The notes under the pieces are model-generated. The model saw only the letters and a list, made by a program, of their open reading frames with translations. It was not told where the DNA came from and made no database searches. A stretch of 64,000 nucleotides of DNA from Silurus meridionalis (Eukaryota > Chordata > Actinopteri > Siluriformes > Siluridae): positions 15,706,856 to 15,770,855 of the forward strand of contig NC_060884.1 of the NCBI RefSeq assembly GCF_014805685.1. The letters run 5' to 3'. Of this stretch, positions 1-13,629 are shown piece by piece (position 1 is the stretch's first letter; every line of letters starts with the position of its first letter). Position numbers and translations under genes: made by a program.

Positions 1-1201
1 TATAATGGCTCGGCAGAGAGAGATTTTATAAATTAACTGTTGTTTGTGATGCAAAGTGAATTTAAACATATCAAAAATTATAGAGAATTTTTTTTACTGT
101 TTGACATAATTGCGAGACCGAAGATAATGTGTAACATAATATACCAAGGAGGACTGTAAAAAAAAAAGAAATGCTCACCAGGACGTATTTTACAATCTGC
201 GTCATTAATGGCAAGTCAGGAAAAAAAGTTGATTTAATTATATTTTATTTAAAAAAATTATAATAAATGTAATAAAATATATAATGAGACCAAATGTTTG
301 ACATCAGTAAATAAAGTGGAAAATAAATGTGTATTTAATCCTGCTTCCAGTCACATTGCAACCACAGACTGAATAAAAAAATAGTTGCAATTTTAGGCAT
401 TATCTTAGTTTCATTGCGATTATATGTGTAGTTTTATATGTCATCACTACAGAGGTTACAGTACACAGTAACAAAAAAATCTGAAATTGTATCGTAACTC
501 CATATAGTCGTGAATAGCCAATACCATGGTGATAGAATGTATGTAGGTGTTTCTCAGCTTTCGTTTTTGCACACAAAGCTTGTGACCACTATGCGAGACT
601 GGAAACTACAATGAAATTCTGTCAAAAGTGAGTGATGTTTATAAAGTACAAAAAAAAAGATACAGAAACCCAAATTCTTCTATTGCACCTTGCGGTATGT
701 ACAGTGTGAAAGATTTATCAGTACAGTAAAAGCCACATAAAAACTCACCATGTCAGTATGTCAAATTAATCCATTTCAAGATGGTGAAATTCAATTTCAC
801 AAGCTATAATAAAGCTTTCCATGAGCACTTAGCACAATGTTTGATTGTAAAGATGAAGCTTCAGAATCATTATCACTTGTAAACCAGACTGTCATTCACT
901 ACTAAACATCACTTAGCCCTGTCTGAACAGAAAGAACAAATGCAGACCAAAATGTCAGTTTTTACCTTCTGTAGGTGAGATAAAGTTTGTGATGGTCCTC
1001 TGTGATGTGATTTTATTCCCACCCTTTTATTAAGAGCAAAAAAAGGAACCCTATTTAAGATCTACATTCCTTAAAATGTATACAAAAAAATGCCTGAGAA
1101 ATAATCAGATGCCGCTATTTTCAAACTCTGACAATGAGTCACACACACCACATCACAGCTACAACACACCCTACAATTCTCCTACATACTATCTCTCAGA
1201 T

Positions 1202-1204
<3 letters not shown>

Positions 1205-1257
<53 letters not shown>

Positions 1258-1281
1258 ACACGCACACATGCACACAGACAC

Positions 1282-1324
<43 letters not shown>

Positions 1325-1345
1325 GACACATATAGACACATATAT
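1205..1345 (+). repeat. (CA)n microsatellite, interrupted
   Basis: Two CA tracts with GC, TG and GA interruptions, then TATAGACACA repeats. His/Thr-rich frames come from it. Confidence 0.95.
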
Positions 1346-3597
1346 AAATGCATCAAAATCTTACTCAAGCTTTAGTCATTCTCAGACGACCGGTACACAA
1401 ACGCACCACATGTAGATCAGATTAGATTAAAGAACAAAATTGTGACAAAAAGACAAGATGGACTGTCAGCATGCATGTCACACTCTTGGTAGAGTCGTTT
1501 TTAAGAAGAGAACAATTTTGCTTCCTCAGCTTAAATCGATTTGCCACACTGACTACAAGCACACTTTCAAAGTGTGTCATGCTCTGTAGCGGGTGGCTCT
1601 AAATAGCGCATGTGACATTATGTACTTTTTTAAAGGGGTTAAGTTAAGGTGTGTCAGTGTGTTTGTGTGTGTGCAGTACATTCAGCACTTTTAAAATTAC
1701 ATCTGACTGAAAACTTCATTTATAGCAAACAGTGTTAGTGTTGTATGTTCCTTCACACTTATTGAATGTAACAGCTACTGCTTCAACAGCAGTGTAGTTG
1801 TAATTTCTTCTCTTTGTGCATGGTGATGGTCTGGCTTTTATTATTGTGACAGTGAAAGCTCTTCAAACAGATTTGTAGCAGTAAATATGGATATCGCGTT
1901 TACATGCGGTGATAAATCTTTGTTCAAAGCTTATGAGCGAGTGTTTGGATGCGGACACTGTGAGGATCTAAACCATGCTTGTATGTGCGAAGGGAAAACG
2001 ACATTCAATTCCATATCAAATCTATCTCACAAAATCTTAGGAATTTAAAAAAGAAAAAGGGGAAAAAAGTTGAAAACAATGATCGCTAGACTCGTTTGCA
2101 TTCATATTTATACATACTCATAATCAGTCCGCCCACCCACACATGCTCATCCTTACTTCATTCTCGTAACTAATTTATTATGCATGGACATGCATCGTCC
2201 CCACTATACAAGCACATGCCCTGGCACCACACAGTTCTATGTACTAAACCAAAAATGTATTACAACCAGAAAACCCTTTCAGTGGATAATATATAAAGTA
2301 TATTATGATTATCATATCTATTTACTGGGCAAAAAAATAAAAGAGCTTGTATTTATTTGGAAATTTTAAATGTTCACATCAGATTCACTATTCTTTATTG
2401 ATTCCCAATGGATTCAAGTGATTTTTACCCATTTAGTCTGGCTTGTAATAACTTTGCTAGTGGTTAATAGAGATCAACAGCACAGTAGTATTTAAAAACT
2501 GATTAAAAATGATAACATTGTTGATGCCAATAGTGATTATGGCACTGATCTCCAATGAGTTGGAATGAGTCAAACATCAACTGAATTCAAATCTAGTTCT
2601 AAATAAAAGTCCTGGTAATGTGTAAATACGTTGCCACTCAGCCACTAAGAGCTAGCTGAAGCGATTGTCCTGGTGTGATATGCGAGCAGTCACTAGTGAC
2701 TGTGTATCGATGCATAATGGGGATCGCCCCTTTGTGCTCCTGTCCCACGAACGCACCACTAATCAACAAAGCTTGCGAAAAGACGGGAAGAAGACATGAT
2801 TTCTGAGAAGGAGAGAAAGGGGGAGTGAGTGTTGACATGGAGAGGGCGATCTTTAGCTTTGCGTGTGAGAACGTGTGACACAGTGAGAGACCCTTGACTC
2901 AGATCATTCTTGAGCAAATATTCGAGCAGCACAAGAGAGAGGTGCGAGGGGAATTTCCCATGATGAGCTCCAATCGCAGGCTGACAAAGCCTTTTACATG
3001 ACTGCGCCCACACCACCAGCTTGTATTTAGCAAACCTATAGAGCTTCGGCATCAAACAACAACCATATTATTCTATTTACATCTCGGGCTTGCGTACAAA
3101 TGAGGAACAAATTCACACACAAGGCCAGTTCTGCTCTCATTCCTCTCATTCAGAAGACTCCTGGGCTATTTCAGACATAAAGGAATGAACACATTAAAAA
3201 CTTATAAAGCGAGTTTCAGAGACGTGATGGTTAACTTGTGTAAAAGCTTGGCGGAAATCATTTTCATCTGATAAAAGAGAAAAAAGCTAGATAGAGAGAT
3301 ACAGAGAGAGCAGGGTAGACAGAGTGAAATGTGTGACAGTTTACCTGCGTATAAGGACGAGTGGAAAATGCTTGCATCTGATACTATTTTTGGTTACAGA
3401 ATGACATCATGGATATCACACATGCACCTGTACCGTGTGTGTGTGTGTGTGTGTGTCTAGAGGCAACAACACCTTTATTTTTCACATCTCCTCAGAGGTT
3501 TTGAACAGACGTCTAGATGCCTGTGTAGAGTGAAGGTGTGATTGGCTACGATTTTTGACTCATGCACCATCAAAACTAGGTGTAAGGCTGACTTCTG

Positions 3598-3600
<3 letters not shown>

Positions 3601-3651
<51 letters not shown>
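3601..3651 (+). repeat. (TG)n microsatellite
   Basis: Perfect TG tract; shorter GT runs lie at about 3437 and 3681. Confidence 0.95.
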
Positions 3652-3654
<3 letters not shown>

Positions 3655-3840
3655 ATAGGCACATGTTTATCTGAATATATGTGTGTGTGTGTGTGTGTGC
3701 ATGTGGATGTGGATGTCTGGATAGATGTGGTTTCATGTTAGAAATGTGGAAAGTGTATAATCCCACACATTCACTGGTCTCTGAATACAAGCAACTCCTT
3801 TTCATTACTCTCCTGTTACAGATTTCACTTGTTCCAAATC

Positions 3841-3845
3841 TCTCT

Positions 3846-3900
<55 letters not shown>
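3841..3900 (+). repeat. (CT)n microsatellite
   Basis: CT tract with one TTC break. Confidence 0.95.
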
Positions 3901-3901
<1 letters not shown>

Positions 3902-4607
3902 ACACACACTCACCCTCTTGCCCATCTCTTTCCTCTCGCTTGCACCACACTATAAATTCCAACCCTTCCCCCCGAAATTTGTTTTCTTCTTATTCCCTTT
4001 TCTTCCCCTCCCAACATAAGAAAATGTTTGCAACCTCTTCTAAGCTATCTGATGTGGTTCGTTATTTTGTGCATTTGCACAAACCACACAATCGTGGTTG
4101 GTGATTATTAAAACATTCTCAGAGCTCGGAGCACACGCACCAAAAAAAGTTTTGAAGTTTTAATAGTTGGGGTCTGAAATTTTAAAAAGTGCCTCTTCGA
4201 GCTTAACAGCTATATAATGTGCAAGTTTGTTAGTTTGACTTGACTTGCACTTGCTGAGAAATTAGTTTTGGGGTTTCTCAAATATGCCTGGTATCCTTAG
4301 CAGTAGAACTGTTTCTTCTTTTTATGGACTCAAGTGGCATTTCACCAACGCTTTCAGATTCCTTACACTGTCCTGATGCATCTCAGTCTTGCTGCTTCAA
4401 TTAGGACCAATCATTTAACAGTGCAAATTATTGACCAAAAAAAAAACCCTTCCACATGTTACAGTATGTCATGTGCTTGGCTTTGATTTCACAGAGCTAT
4501 CAAACAGGCATTTCTCAGCACCACCTTGTGACGTGGTTAGGAAGTACATGTGAGCAAATCACCAGGATTATACAGCAAATCAATATCAACAAGTTATATA
4601 CTTAATA

Positions 4608-4692
4608 CCCCCCCCCCCCCCCCAAAAAAAAATGCTTGTATGATACTGTGTGTATATGTGGTTGTGTGTGGTTGTGTGTGGTTGTGTGTGGT

Positions 4693-4723
<31 letters not shown>

Positions 4724-4822
4724 TGGGTGGAGGGATGGTATTTTGGCATGCATGCGAACCTAAACCAATGTCTTTAAAATCCCTCCAATTAAAGTCACAG
4801 AAAGTGCAAATGCAGCAAAACA

Positions 4823-4861
<39 letters not shown>

Positions 4862-4880
4862 TGTGTGTGTGTGTGTGTGT
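4608..4880 (+). repeat. Poly(C)/poly(A) and (GT)n cluster
   Basis: Sixteen C then nine A at 4608-4632, interrupted GT to about 4720, and a second (TG)n at 4824-4880. Confidence 0.9.
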
Positions 4881-5074
4881 AAAAAGTAACAGAATAAAAA
4901 ATATCATAGAGGGGAAAAGAGGAAGTTTAAAAGGCAAACTGGAAGTTTAAGATGATCTGTGTGAGCAAAAGAAAGAGAGAGGGAGATGGGATGGGATGGG
5001 AGGGAGGGATGCATATTACCGGGACTTGAGTTCTGTAAGTTAAAGCAGAAGGCTGGTGGGCTGTAGCATATTTG

Positions 5075-5075
<1 letters not shown>

Positions 5076-5137
<62 letters not shown>
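5076..5137 (+). repeat. (TG)n microsatellite
   Basis: Perfect TG tract of about 31 units. Confidence 0.95.
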
Positions 5138-5138
<1 letters not shown>

Positions 5139-5839
5139 TGTGGTTTTGGGGAAAAAGAAGCAGTGTGTGGCGTCAGTGGGACTCTGGGAGGGGGGTGATG
5201 GCGACAGTATGGTGCTCGGGTGACCCGCTCCCTCCTTCTCTCTTGCTCTCTCTCTTTCTCTCAACTGCCTTCTGCTTCATCTCCTTGTCTCTTTATATTA
5301 TTGCATTTGTGTGTGTGTGTGGGTGTATGTCATATGTCATGTGTAAGTCCTCTTGCAGTATCAGTCAGTTAAGGATAAAGTCCACTTATGTAAAGGATCT
5401 ATGAGACCTATATTTTAATCATTTATACAATTAACATTCCATTCTCCTGCTCATCATACCTTCATAATGAGATTTCTACTATCACTCTCACAGTGAGAGA
5501 ATGCTTACTTCACTTAAGCTCTCATAAGAACCGCTGGGTTACGACTGTGGTCGTACAACAGGTTCTCATTTAACACAGTTTACGTATTTACTTCAAACTC
5601 TCAAGGAACAGCATGCTTTCCAGAAAAAGGTAGTGCAGGTAGAGTTCAAAGTTATAACGCATTAAAATGTAGTGAGGTAAATGTTTCTAAAAATACTTTA
5701 AAAAATTACAGATACTTGAAAAAATTATGATTTATGTACAGAAACAAATTAGAAATACTACCTTAGTTTTTACCACTTGTATCCTTAAGGCCTCATTCTC
5801 ACCACTGCTTGCCTATTTTAAGTGATTTGTTTAATCTAC

Positions 5840-6218
5840 ATGAAGCATTACCAATGTTCTGGAACAGACCCAAACCTGTTCCCATATGACAATGCCCCTG
5901 TGAACAAAACCAGCTCCATTGGTTTACATGAGTTGGAGTGAAAGATCTTAAGTGTCCTGCTATAGAGCTCTAAACTCAACTCCACTGAACACCTTTCGAA
6001 TAAATTGGAACACTGACTGCACACTTTACTTTACTAACACCCTTGTGGATGAATCAGGCCCAAATCTCTAAACTACACACCAAAACTGAGTGGAACATCT
6101 TCCCAGAAGGGTGGGGGTTTATTATAACAGCAAATGGGGACTAAATGTGGAATGGGTTATTCAAAAAGTATTTGACTCTTATGGTCACGTGTAAACAAAC
6201 ATTTGTCCATATAGCGTA
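5840..6218 (+). mobile_element. Tc1/mariner remnant (non-autonomous, decayed)
   Basis: Related to the copy at 16576-17060 (shared blocks GGAATGGG, GTGGAACATCTTCCCAGAAG and GGGACTAAATGTGGAATGGG). It ends in an outer repeat-like GTGTAAACAAACATTTGTCC. The frame corresponds to the transposase C-terminus but is broken. Confidence 0.6.
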
Positions 6219-8788
6219 TCTTTTAGCTCATTTAAAATTTCAGGTATGCAAGAAGATCAGTTGGTTACTTTATTGTTTTTTGGGCACTGAATAGTAGAGT
6301 GGTGGCACAACATACAATGAAATGACCACAACATTATTGGTTTCCATAATATTTACCTTTACATAGTTCCTAATATTAAGGTAATTGGGTCAAAATACCC
6401 ACAACATGTATTAAATTGTCTGGCTTTAAAATTATCACTTATTTCATGCCATGTACTCTCAGTATTACCTAGACATAGTTCAGAGGTGTGTGTTTTGGGG
6501 AAATTGCAGTCTTCTCTAGGGACAGCATTTTCTTTAGCTAGATTATTGTTCAACCCTTACATTATTAGCATTTTTCTTTACATGGGTGATAGTTGCAGGC
6601 TGAAGCTGTGGTTAGTGAAAATCTTGTGAGTGAAAGTGCAGTGCAGTGGAGCAGGTGCAGGTGTATGAATAGCTGGGTGGTTAGGTTGTACCTGTTTCCT
6701 GCAGGTACTGGGAAAAAAAGGAGGGAAAGGGAGTAACTTTCAGTCTCTCTCTCTCTCTCTCTCTCTTCTAATGCTCAAGGTTAATATTTATTTTATCTTC
6801 ATTCACCTCAAATCTGTGTGTGTCTGTCTGTGTCTATGTGCACGTGTGGTTAGTTGTGCTTTCAAGTGTGTGCAAGAAAAAGTTGCAATTATCCATAGGA
6901 ACTCAGTACCACAAGTGATAGACACCAACAGTCCATCACAACACATCACACATCACACAAAAACACCACCTCAAGTGTGTGCACACACAGCAAGACTTGC
7001 AGCCCCTCACGAGCAAACAAAAGGTTGAGCTCGACAAATATCTCGGTTGGCTCACTGTTGATTCATCACTGGCCCAGCTGTGGTAGTTTAAGTTCCCAAA
7101 CATGAGATGATTGCAGTCACATGCAGTCTCACCTTTTCTTCACACAGGACAACTGTTTTAACACGTACACATACACATAGAGGCCCAGAAGCCACATTGC
7201 TATGTAGTGTATTAGAGTGTGAAAAATTGCTGTATATTAAGAATTGGGTGTTGAATTGTGACACACACCTAGTCAATAACAGCAGTTTCAATGCAAGAAC
7301 ATGGCAAAAGTCACAAGGTTAATCTGTGTTGTGCATATCATTTTGTTCTGGATGTGTTTTGGGAAGCAATTCTGTCTTATGAAATTATACGATTTCCCAC
7401 TGGGGAGAAGCCACACGCTTTCTTGAGACCAAAATATATACACCTCCCTACATTAGAATTATCATCTCGGGTTGCTGTGAAGTCTGCTACTTAAGATTCA
7501 GGTCCATCGGGTTGACATTCTGTATTCACACCCCACACACATGCACTTCCCTTTCTGCTCCTTCTATGTGCTGATTATTTGTCCCTGTCTCTCTGAATCC
7601 CTCTCTCCTGCTGAGGCTGACGCCTTGGCCCTGTCGTATAGGCAGCAGTGCTAATAAACCTTGGAGCCTGGACTCCACACGGTCTCTCTTTCTCTCGCGC
7701 TCTTACTCTTTTTCTCATTCTCTCTCTCTGAATCTCTCTGATTTCGTGCCCAGTTTTTCTCTGCGGTCCAAAATGACAAGTGACTCCCACTTACAGTTTT
7801 TCTGTTACCCCCCTCCCTTACTTTTTTCATGCACTGCCCACTGTGACGAGCCTGTGCCAGAGAACCACACACACACACACACACACTCGACAGAAAACAC
7901 ACAGCTGGACCCCAGCTGCCTACAAAGTGAGTGCTTTGGAAATCAATGAAGGAGAATGTAGAAAAACGGGAAAGAGTTTAAATAAATTGGCACTAGAAAT
8001 AATAAAGCATGGAAAGGGAGGCATTTGGAAACGTTGAAAAGAGGGGACAAATGAGGAGGGTCAAGAGGAAAGGAAATGGGCTGCAACCAGAGAATAAAGT
8101 TTTAGTGTTGATCCAATAACAGGTCAAACACTAGGATGGCCACAGACAAGAGCCATATTAGTCTCATCTTCAGTTTAGCTGAAATCTCAATAAAACTTAT
8201 AAACTCTACTTCCATATGTATAAACAGCAGATTGTTTCATGTTTCACAATTCCATCTTTTTTGTGTCAGATAACTTTGTGGATTTCCCTTAAATGCTCAG
8301 TGTGATAGATTTAACCAGCTAATGTGTCTAATCAACTAATGTTTGTTCACTGATTTAAGCAATGATTATGTGCTATAATCTCGATTTAAGGTTGAGAAGT
8401 TGTACTCCGTTGACCGTCTAATCTGCTGATATTCTGTCACACTGTGAAGTCCAGAAGTAGGATATTAGGAGTTACATGTTGAGGAGATGTTCTTTTTGTT
8501 TTTGTATCGTCAGTAGTGGGAAATTCAGTATCCCAATCTTTAGTCAAATCGCATCATAGATTACATTTACTGATTTACCACATCACTCAGCAGTATTTAA
8601 TTTAATATGATCCAAGTGACAAGGAACCCCAATTTTATAACTCTTCTATAATTCTCTTTTATACTAGAGAGTCTTGGCCTTGCTCTGTAGAATGTTGTTT
8701 AATTCCATTTTTCATTTTGTGTCCTCGCATTTGACAGCACACATGCAGTGTATTGTAGACTGTATTCATATTCTATGATTGAATCAGA

Positions 8789-8790
<2 letters not shown>

Positions 8791-8840
<50 letters not shown>
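8791..8840 (+). repeat. (GT)n microsatellite
   Basis: Perfect GT tract of 25 units. Confidence 0.95.
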
Positions 8841-8843
<3 letters not shown>

Positions 8844-11108
8844 GGCTACAACAGTTAGGTTCAATCTCTAGTTCTGAAAGACTTTTTCAGCTCAAGGTGC
8901 TGTTTGAACCAAAGACAAAGTGTAGATGATAATTTGATCTACATTCATAACCTACTTTAGGCACAAATCTCCTTGTTTTGAACCTTGCAATAAAGTGCAA
9001 TAAAGAAAATGGCTACCAGGTGACCATATTTATTTCCTTACGAATCACAAAGCATTTTGCGTCGTGGTTCTTCTTTTCTTTTTTTTGTCTGCCTTTATCA
9101 TGGTGTGTTAATTGTTAAGACTTATTTTGTTGTCACTTTTCCCATGAAACAAGCCATGAACCAGCAGCATTCCAGGGAACTCACCCAGAATTTCTAATCT
9201 GCTTGGCTGTGTGTTCTCTCCCCCCGCAGATCACTCTCATCTGTCCTACACATGCTCATATCCCAAAGGACATGAAGGAGAAGAGTGGAGGGAAGACGGA
9301 TGTTGAAAAGACACATTAGAGGACACGAGAAATAAAAGGGATGCGTGTGTGACATTCACACACATACTGTTTATGGCTAGCGCTGGTTGCCTTGAAACCA
9401 GAAAGATGTAGAACGTGATGAAGACGCACACTCCTTAATTTACACCGAAAGTTGTCACCTTTGCTGCGGGTTCCTGTAAGTTGACCATTTAAGCCACAAA
9501 AAGCCAGTTGACACTTCTGAGAAACATGCTGCCATCACAAATGTGTGGCTGACAGTTGAGCTATAACAACTGCATCATGTAGGAACATTATCACCTAATA
9601 GAGGAAGTGCATAACTTGTGAAGAACAAAAGTTGCCTCTCATTGCCCACTTCTTCTACAATGTATGTGTGTTTGTGTGTGTGTGTGTGTGTGTGTATGTG
9701 TGTGATGTCTGAATATCCGAATGTACTTATGTTAGAGATTGGATAGTAGATGGTAGCATTCACCCTTAAGGACTTGCATTGTGGTGTGAGGTTGACAAAA
9801 CAGACAATTCACGAAGCATACTACTGAGGAAAGTCAAACACACACACACACATTTCATTTCATGCCAAATGCTTGTCTTATCAACTACTGATAAAAATAT
9901 TAAATCCACGATCATGAGACTATATTATACAAAACATCTTTAATATCTAAGGTCACACATAATTCATTAATATTTACCACACAGTAAACAAAAAAGGTTT
10001 TTTGTTACCTCTTGAAGTCAGTTAAAAATGTATAAAGGCAGAATATTGCCTACGAAATATTTTTTAAGATCATCAACTGTTTGTGCGTCATGTAGTGCTA
10101 AAGCCTGATATCGATACATACTGTATATTGTATAACGTATAATGCTTATGTTTCATAATGAAATAAAATAAACAAGTTCAAATGTTAAGGTATTCAGAAT
10201 GTGGCTCCACAAACATCCTTGGATATAATGGTGGCTTGACATGTTTTATTACAATTAATCAGTTAAAGATGTTAAATTGCCACACAGAAAGCACGTGCTG
10301 AAGTTTTCTTGAGCAAAAAATTAAGAAAAATAATGAATAGACGAATTAAAAGGTTTTGTATGGCAACAAATATATAACTATAAATATCTTATACAAGATA
10401 ATAATTTGTGACTGCATGGATTCTTCTGTTAAAAATAATTATGCGTTGAGCTGTGGGATTTTACAAAAAAAGAAGATTTAAAAACAAATAATTGTCAGAT
10501 CAGGATAAATTAATTAAATTAAAGACATGGGAAAAAAAATAATAACAATTAAATTTTAAAAGACACTGCAACTTCCTAAAACCTGAATCGAAGTGATTGA
10601 TAAGGCGTAGAAAAAAAATACGGCTGCCGTGCTGACGGGTCTGTGTCTGATGTGCATATAAAGTATAATTACATACTATTTAAATTTCTGTTTTACGGAA
10701 CACCTGGTAAGCAGATCAAATTTTCTTAGGTTTTTTTTTTTTTTTTGGGACGATTTTTTTTTAAACGTTTTTTATGGTAAAAAAAAAAGAATCTTGATCT
10801 AGTGTCGCTACACTTCGCAACTCAGCAAACAAATTAGAAAATGTTTGAATATAAATACATATAAATTAAAGACTAAATTCATTAAAAAATACAAAAATAT
10901 GGACCTCAATTTAATTTTATTTATTTATTTATTTTTACTAAAACTCTGCAGAAGAAGTGCAGTGCACAATAAACTAACTGTAATTTTGTTTGTATTTAGA
11001 ATATCTAAATAAAAAAATTATAATAATAATGTCATAATTTGAAAACTTTGTAATATATTTGCTCATTATTAAACATATTAGGTAGGCCTAGATGACGGTA
11101 ATACATAT

Positions 11109-11114
<6 letters not shown>

Positions 11115-11161
<47 letters not shown>
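11115..11161 (+). repeat. (TA)n microsatellite
   Basis: Perfect TA tract. Confidence 0.95.
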
Positions 11162-11166
<5 letters not shown>

Positions 11167-11890
11167 GTGAATCTTGCTTACATTCAGTTTTGTTTATCTT
11201 TATCTTTGTTTCTTTATACTGAATTCTGTTCATTACAGTTTCGTGAGGAAGTTCACAAAATGAATTTTTTTGTTGTTTAAAAAAATGTATATATATTTTA
11301 AAACACAAAGAAATTTCAGGCTAAATTCAGTACCTCTGAATATGAAATCATCAACTGATATTTGCCTATAATAACTTTTTTTTTAATGGATCAAAGAAGA
11401 CATTAGTTGCCTGTAGAATCCTAAAAACAATAAATCATCCAAACACATTTGTGTTCTGTTAAAACCCATAAAACTCCAAATCCAAGTCTGTGTCCATATG
11501 CATTACGCATGGCGACAAATTACCATGAAGAATTTAGTGATGCTGAAGGAGAATGTGGTGTTGATCAGAGAGGAAAAGCCGCACATCATGTTGCTGTGTG
11601 TGTGCATGTGTGTGTATGTGTGTGTGGTGCTCTCCGGAGTTCTCCTTAATATATAAATCGCTATCAGCTTTAAATGCGAATTCAGGTATGCACAGGTCCG
11701 AGTGATTGAAACCGAGTAAGACACATGCATTTACACACTAACAGTCTAAAGTTTACATCTCACTAACTTTTGAGTAGTTGCTGCTGCAGTTGCACGAACT
11801 TCAGACGCGCAACTGCAAAGTGCATGGAGAAAAATGCATTATATATATAAATACGTTTATCTTATATGCACGTGTCCTAATTTATCATAC

Positions 11891-11948
11891 CTCGGTTGCG
11901 TCGGGGGTTTGCCTGTTTCCTCCGTTTTCCGCGGCTCTCCTCGGCCAT
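11891..11948 (-). CDS. zeb1: ZEB-family first coding exon (NuRD-recruitment motif), partial gene
   Basis: The ATG at 11948-11946 encodes 19 residues, MAEESRGKRRKQANPRRNR, and then one base G before a GTATGA donor at 11890. Human ZEB1 begins MADGPRCKRRKQANPRRNN followed by Val. The core KRRKQANPRR is identical, the length is the same 19 residues, and the phase (a leading G of a Val codon) fits. RRKQANP is the NuRD/RBBP4-binding motif also found in FOG and SALL repressors. ZEB proteins are two-handed zinc-finger/homeodomain repressors acting on CACCT sites in EMT and neural-crest development. ZEB1 is favoured over ZEB2 by NPRRN (ZEB2 has NPRRK) and by the lack of an upstream MKQPI extension. 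The later exons are not in the window; with the gene running leftward they should be beyond base 1. Confidence 0.72.
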
Positions 11949-12115
11949 AGTTCCTCTGTAGCTGCCTCAGTGAGTTCTGGGCTGAGTGACAGAGCAGTGC
12001 TCCGTGTGGCCCGCGCGCTCTGCTTCGCTGACGTCCTGCACGCGTGCACCACCGCCAGTGATGTCATCAGAGGCTGGTCCTGACCTGGCATGCTCACACG
12101 CTATAGCCCTGTTAA
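11949..12115 (-). promoter_or_regulatory. Probable zeb 5'UTR and promoter block
   Basis: GC- and CpG-rich DNA directly upstream of the zeb-like ATG, unlike its AT-rich surroundings. It holds a CRE-like TGACGTC (about 12027), a palindromic TGATGTCATCA (about 12058) and GCGCGC runs. No TATA box is seen at a suitable distance. The transcription start is not determined. Confidence 0.5.
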
Positions 12116-12202
12116 ACATTCATTTAAAAATACACCTTTAAAAAAATTCATATGCACGCTTCTATGAATACTTTACTTTCAGAAATAAGTGCTTTTCCGT
12201 GC

Positions 12203-12860
12203 CACCTGGGGTGCTACCATTAGATCACTATAAGTGCGCGTGTGTGTTTTTACTTGGAAATGTGTATCTAATTGTTAAGGTTCACTACAATTGCGTTTCC
12301 AAATGCACCTTTTGCATATAAACAAAAATTGTTTGAAATGTAGAGAAAAAGTACAGCTTGGCATCTTTGGCTTTCAAAGTGTATACGATTGTGTGATTTG
12401 GATCAGGAGATTTTTTTTCTCAAATACAAACAGAAGGTATTAAAATCCAACATTAGAAAATAATAACAGTGATGCCTCTGCTCATATATTCCAGGTGATA
12501 AACTGAGATGTTATTAACAGTAACACTCTAAACAGGATCAGGGTGTTTCTTTGCTTGTCTTTTTAGTTGTTGTAAAGCATTTGCGCATATCAATTATATG
12601 CGCAAATGGGCGCATTATAGCCAACAATCTCTGACACCCAAGTGGATTCTAATGCAAAAATATGCAAATAATATACGACCTTAGAAATTTCGTTTTAAAA
12701 CAAACACTTTTACTACACGACATATCCTTAATGCAGCCTATATATGCCTAAAGAAATATTGGTGCGCAATAAAAACGCATAAAACAATAGGCTTTGACAT
12801 GCACACGTTATAACCTGATCTATAGATGTAAAGTCATGTAAAGTCATCCCACCTGCACCT
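12203..12860. promoter_or_regulatory. E2-box (CACCTG/CACCT) sites upstream of the zeb-like exon
   Basis: CACCTG at 12203-12208, CAGGTG near 12493, and a directly abutting CACCTG-CACCT pair at 12850-12860. These are the bipartite half-sites bound by ZEB proteins. Single sites are common by chance; the adjacent pair is less so. Confidence 0.3.
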
Positions 12861-13392
12861 CGCTGCTCCCCACGATCGCTGTAGGAAGTATTACATTGTC
12901 AGTTCTATTGTGTGAATGATTGGACTGTAATCTGTTTAGCAAGTGAAAAAAACATCCGAAAAAATAAAGAAATCCGCGCACTAACGCACCGTTTCAGGAC
13001 CCCTACCTTGACATTCACACGCATGTCCCCCCTGCAGCGCACAGCGGGGCTTCTCCAGGCCGATGACGAGTGGGAATGTGCGAGCAAAACATCCAAACAC
13101 ACTCCAGCACCTCAGTCTGTTCTTACAGAGTCACCGACCTCTGCCATTATTGCTCTCAAGTTAAGGAAAATAAACCCTGAACATTTATGGAATCCGTTTT
13201 TGTATTGTTTATAAAAAAACATTTTCAAAGTATTTTCATTTTGCGGGAAACAAACAAAAACAATGGACATTTCAATGTGTGAAATAATTTTATGTGTAAC
13301 ATCTTTATTTATTTATACTAATACAATTCACTAATAACTGATCATCGATACTTCAATTAAACGAGAACCTAGGAACAACCACAATCCGGGAA

Positions 13393-13629
13393 CTCTCGCG
13401 AGAGTTTGCGTGAAGTGAGGTTACTCTCAGTGTGGGACTCAGTGAGTCAGAGGCAGAGCTCGTGCCTTAATGGTTTGCGGCGCCATCTCGAAATGTCGCT
13501 CCTTGAGTAGCGCCTGAACAGCCGCTGCGCTTTGATGTGGCTGAGGTCGCCGATGCGAGCAGCTCTGAAAATAAATTAACGGCTGTTTCAGAGCAGCAAG
13601 GAGGGTTGCCCTTTGTGTGGAAAATCCTC
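13393..13629 (+). promoter_or_regulatory. CGCG-palindrome promoter and possible non-coding first exon
   Basis: A perfect CTCTCGCGAGAG palindrome at 13393-13404, the vertebrate TCTCGCGAGA core-promoter element, is followed by a CpG-rich stretch and a strong donor CCTC|GTAAGG at 13630. Short reading frames here stop early, so any first exon is probably non-coding. It points away from the zeb-like gene, about 1.4 kb from it, as a divergent antisense transcript would. Confidence 0.4.

Larger units (their letters stand above)
1..11890. other. Probable zeb intron 1; no exon seen
   Basis: AT-rich sequence with no supported coding exon on either strand. It holds several microsatellites and one Tc1 remnant (listed separately). 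On the minus strand it lies downstream of the zeb-like exon donor, so it is inferred to be intronic. A search by eye for the acidic second ZEB exon found nothing. Confidence 0.5.

Noticed and set aside
4602..4950. His/Thr- and Cys/Val-rich frames over dinucleotide tracts, here and at many other sites
   Set aside because: Alternating dipeptides arise from any long (CA)n/(GT)n tract; there is no splice or start context.
10900..10935. TTTATTTATTTATTTATTT run considered as an AU-rich element
   Set aside because: It lies in presumed intron; no transcript end is supported nearby.
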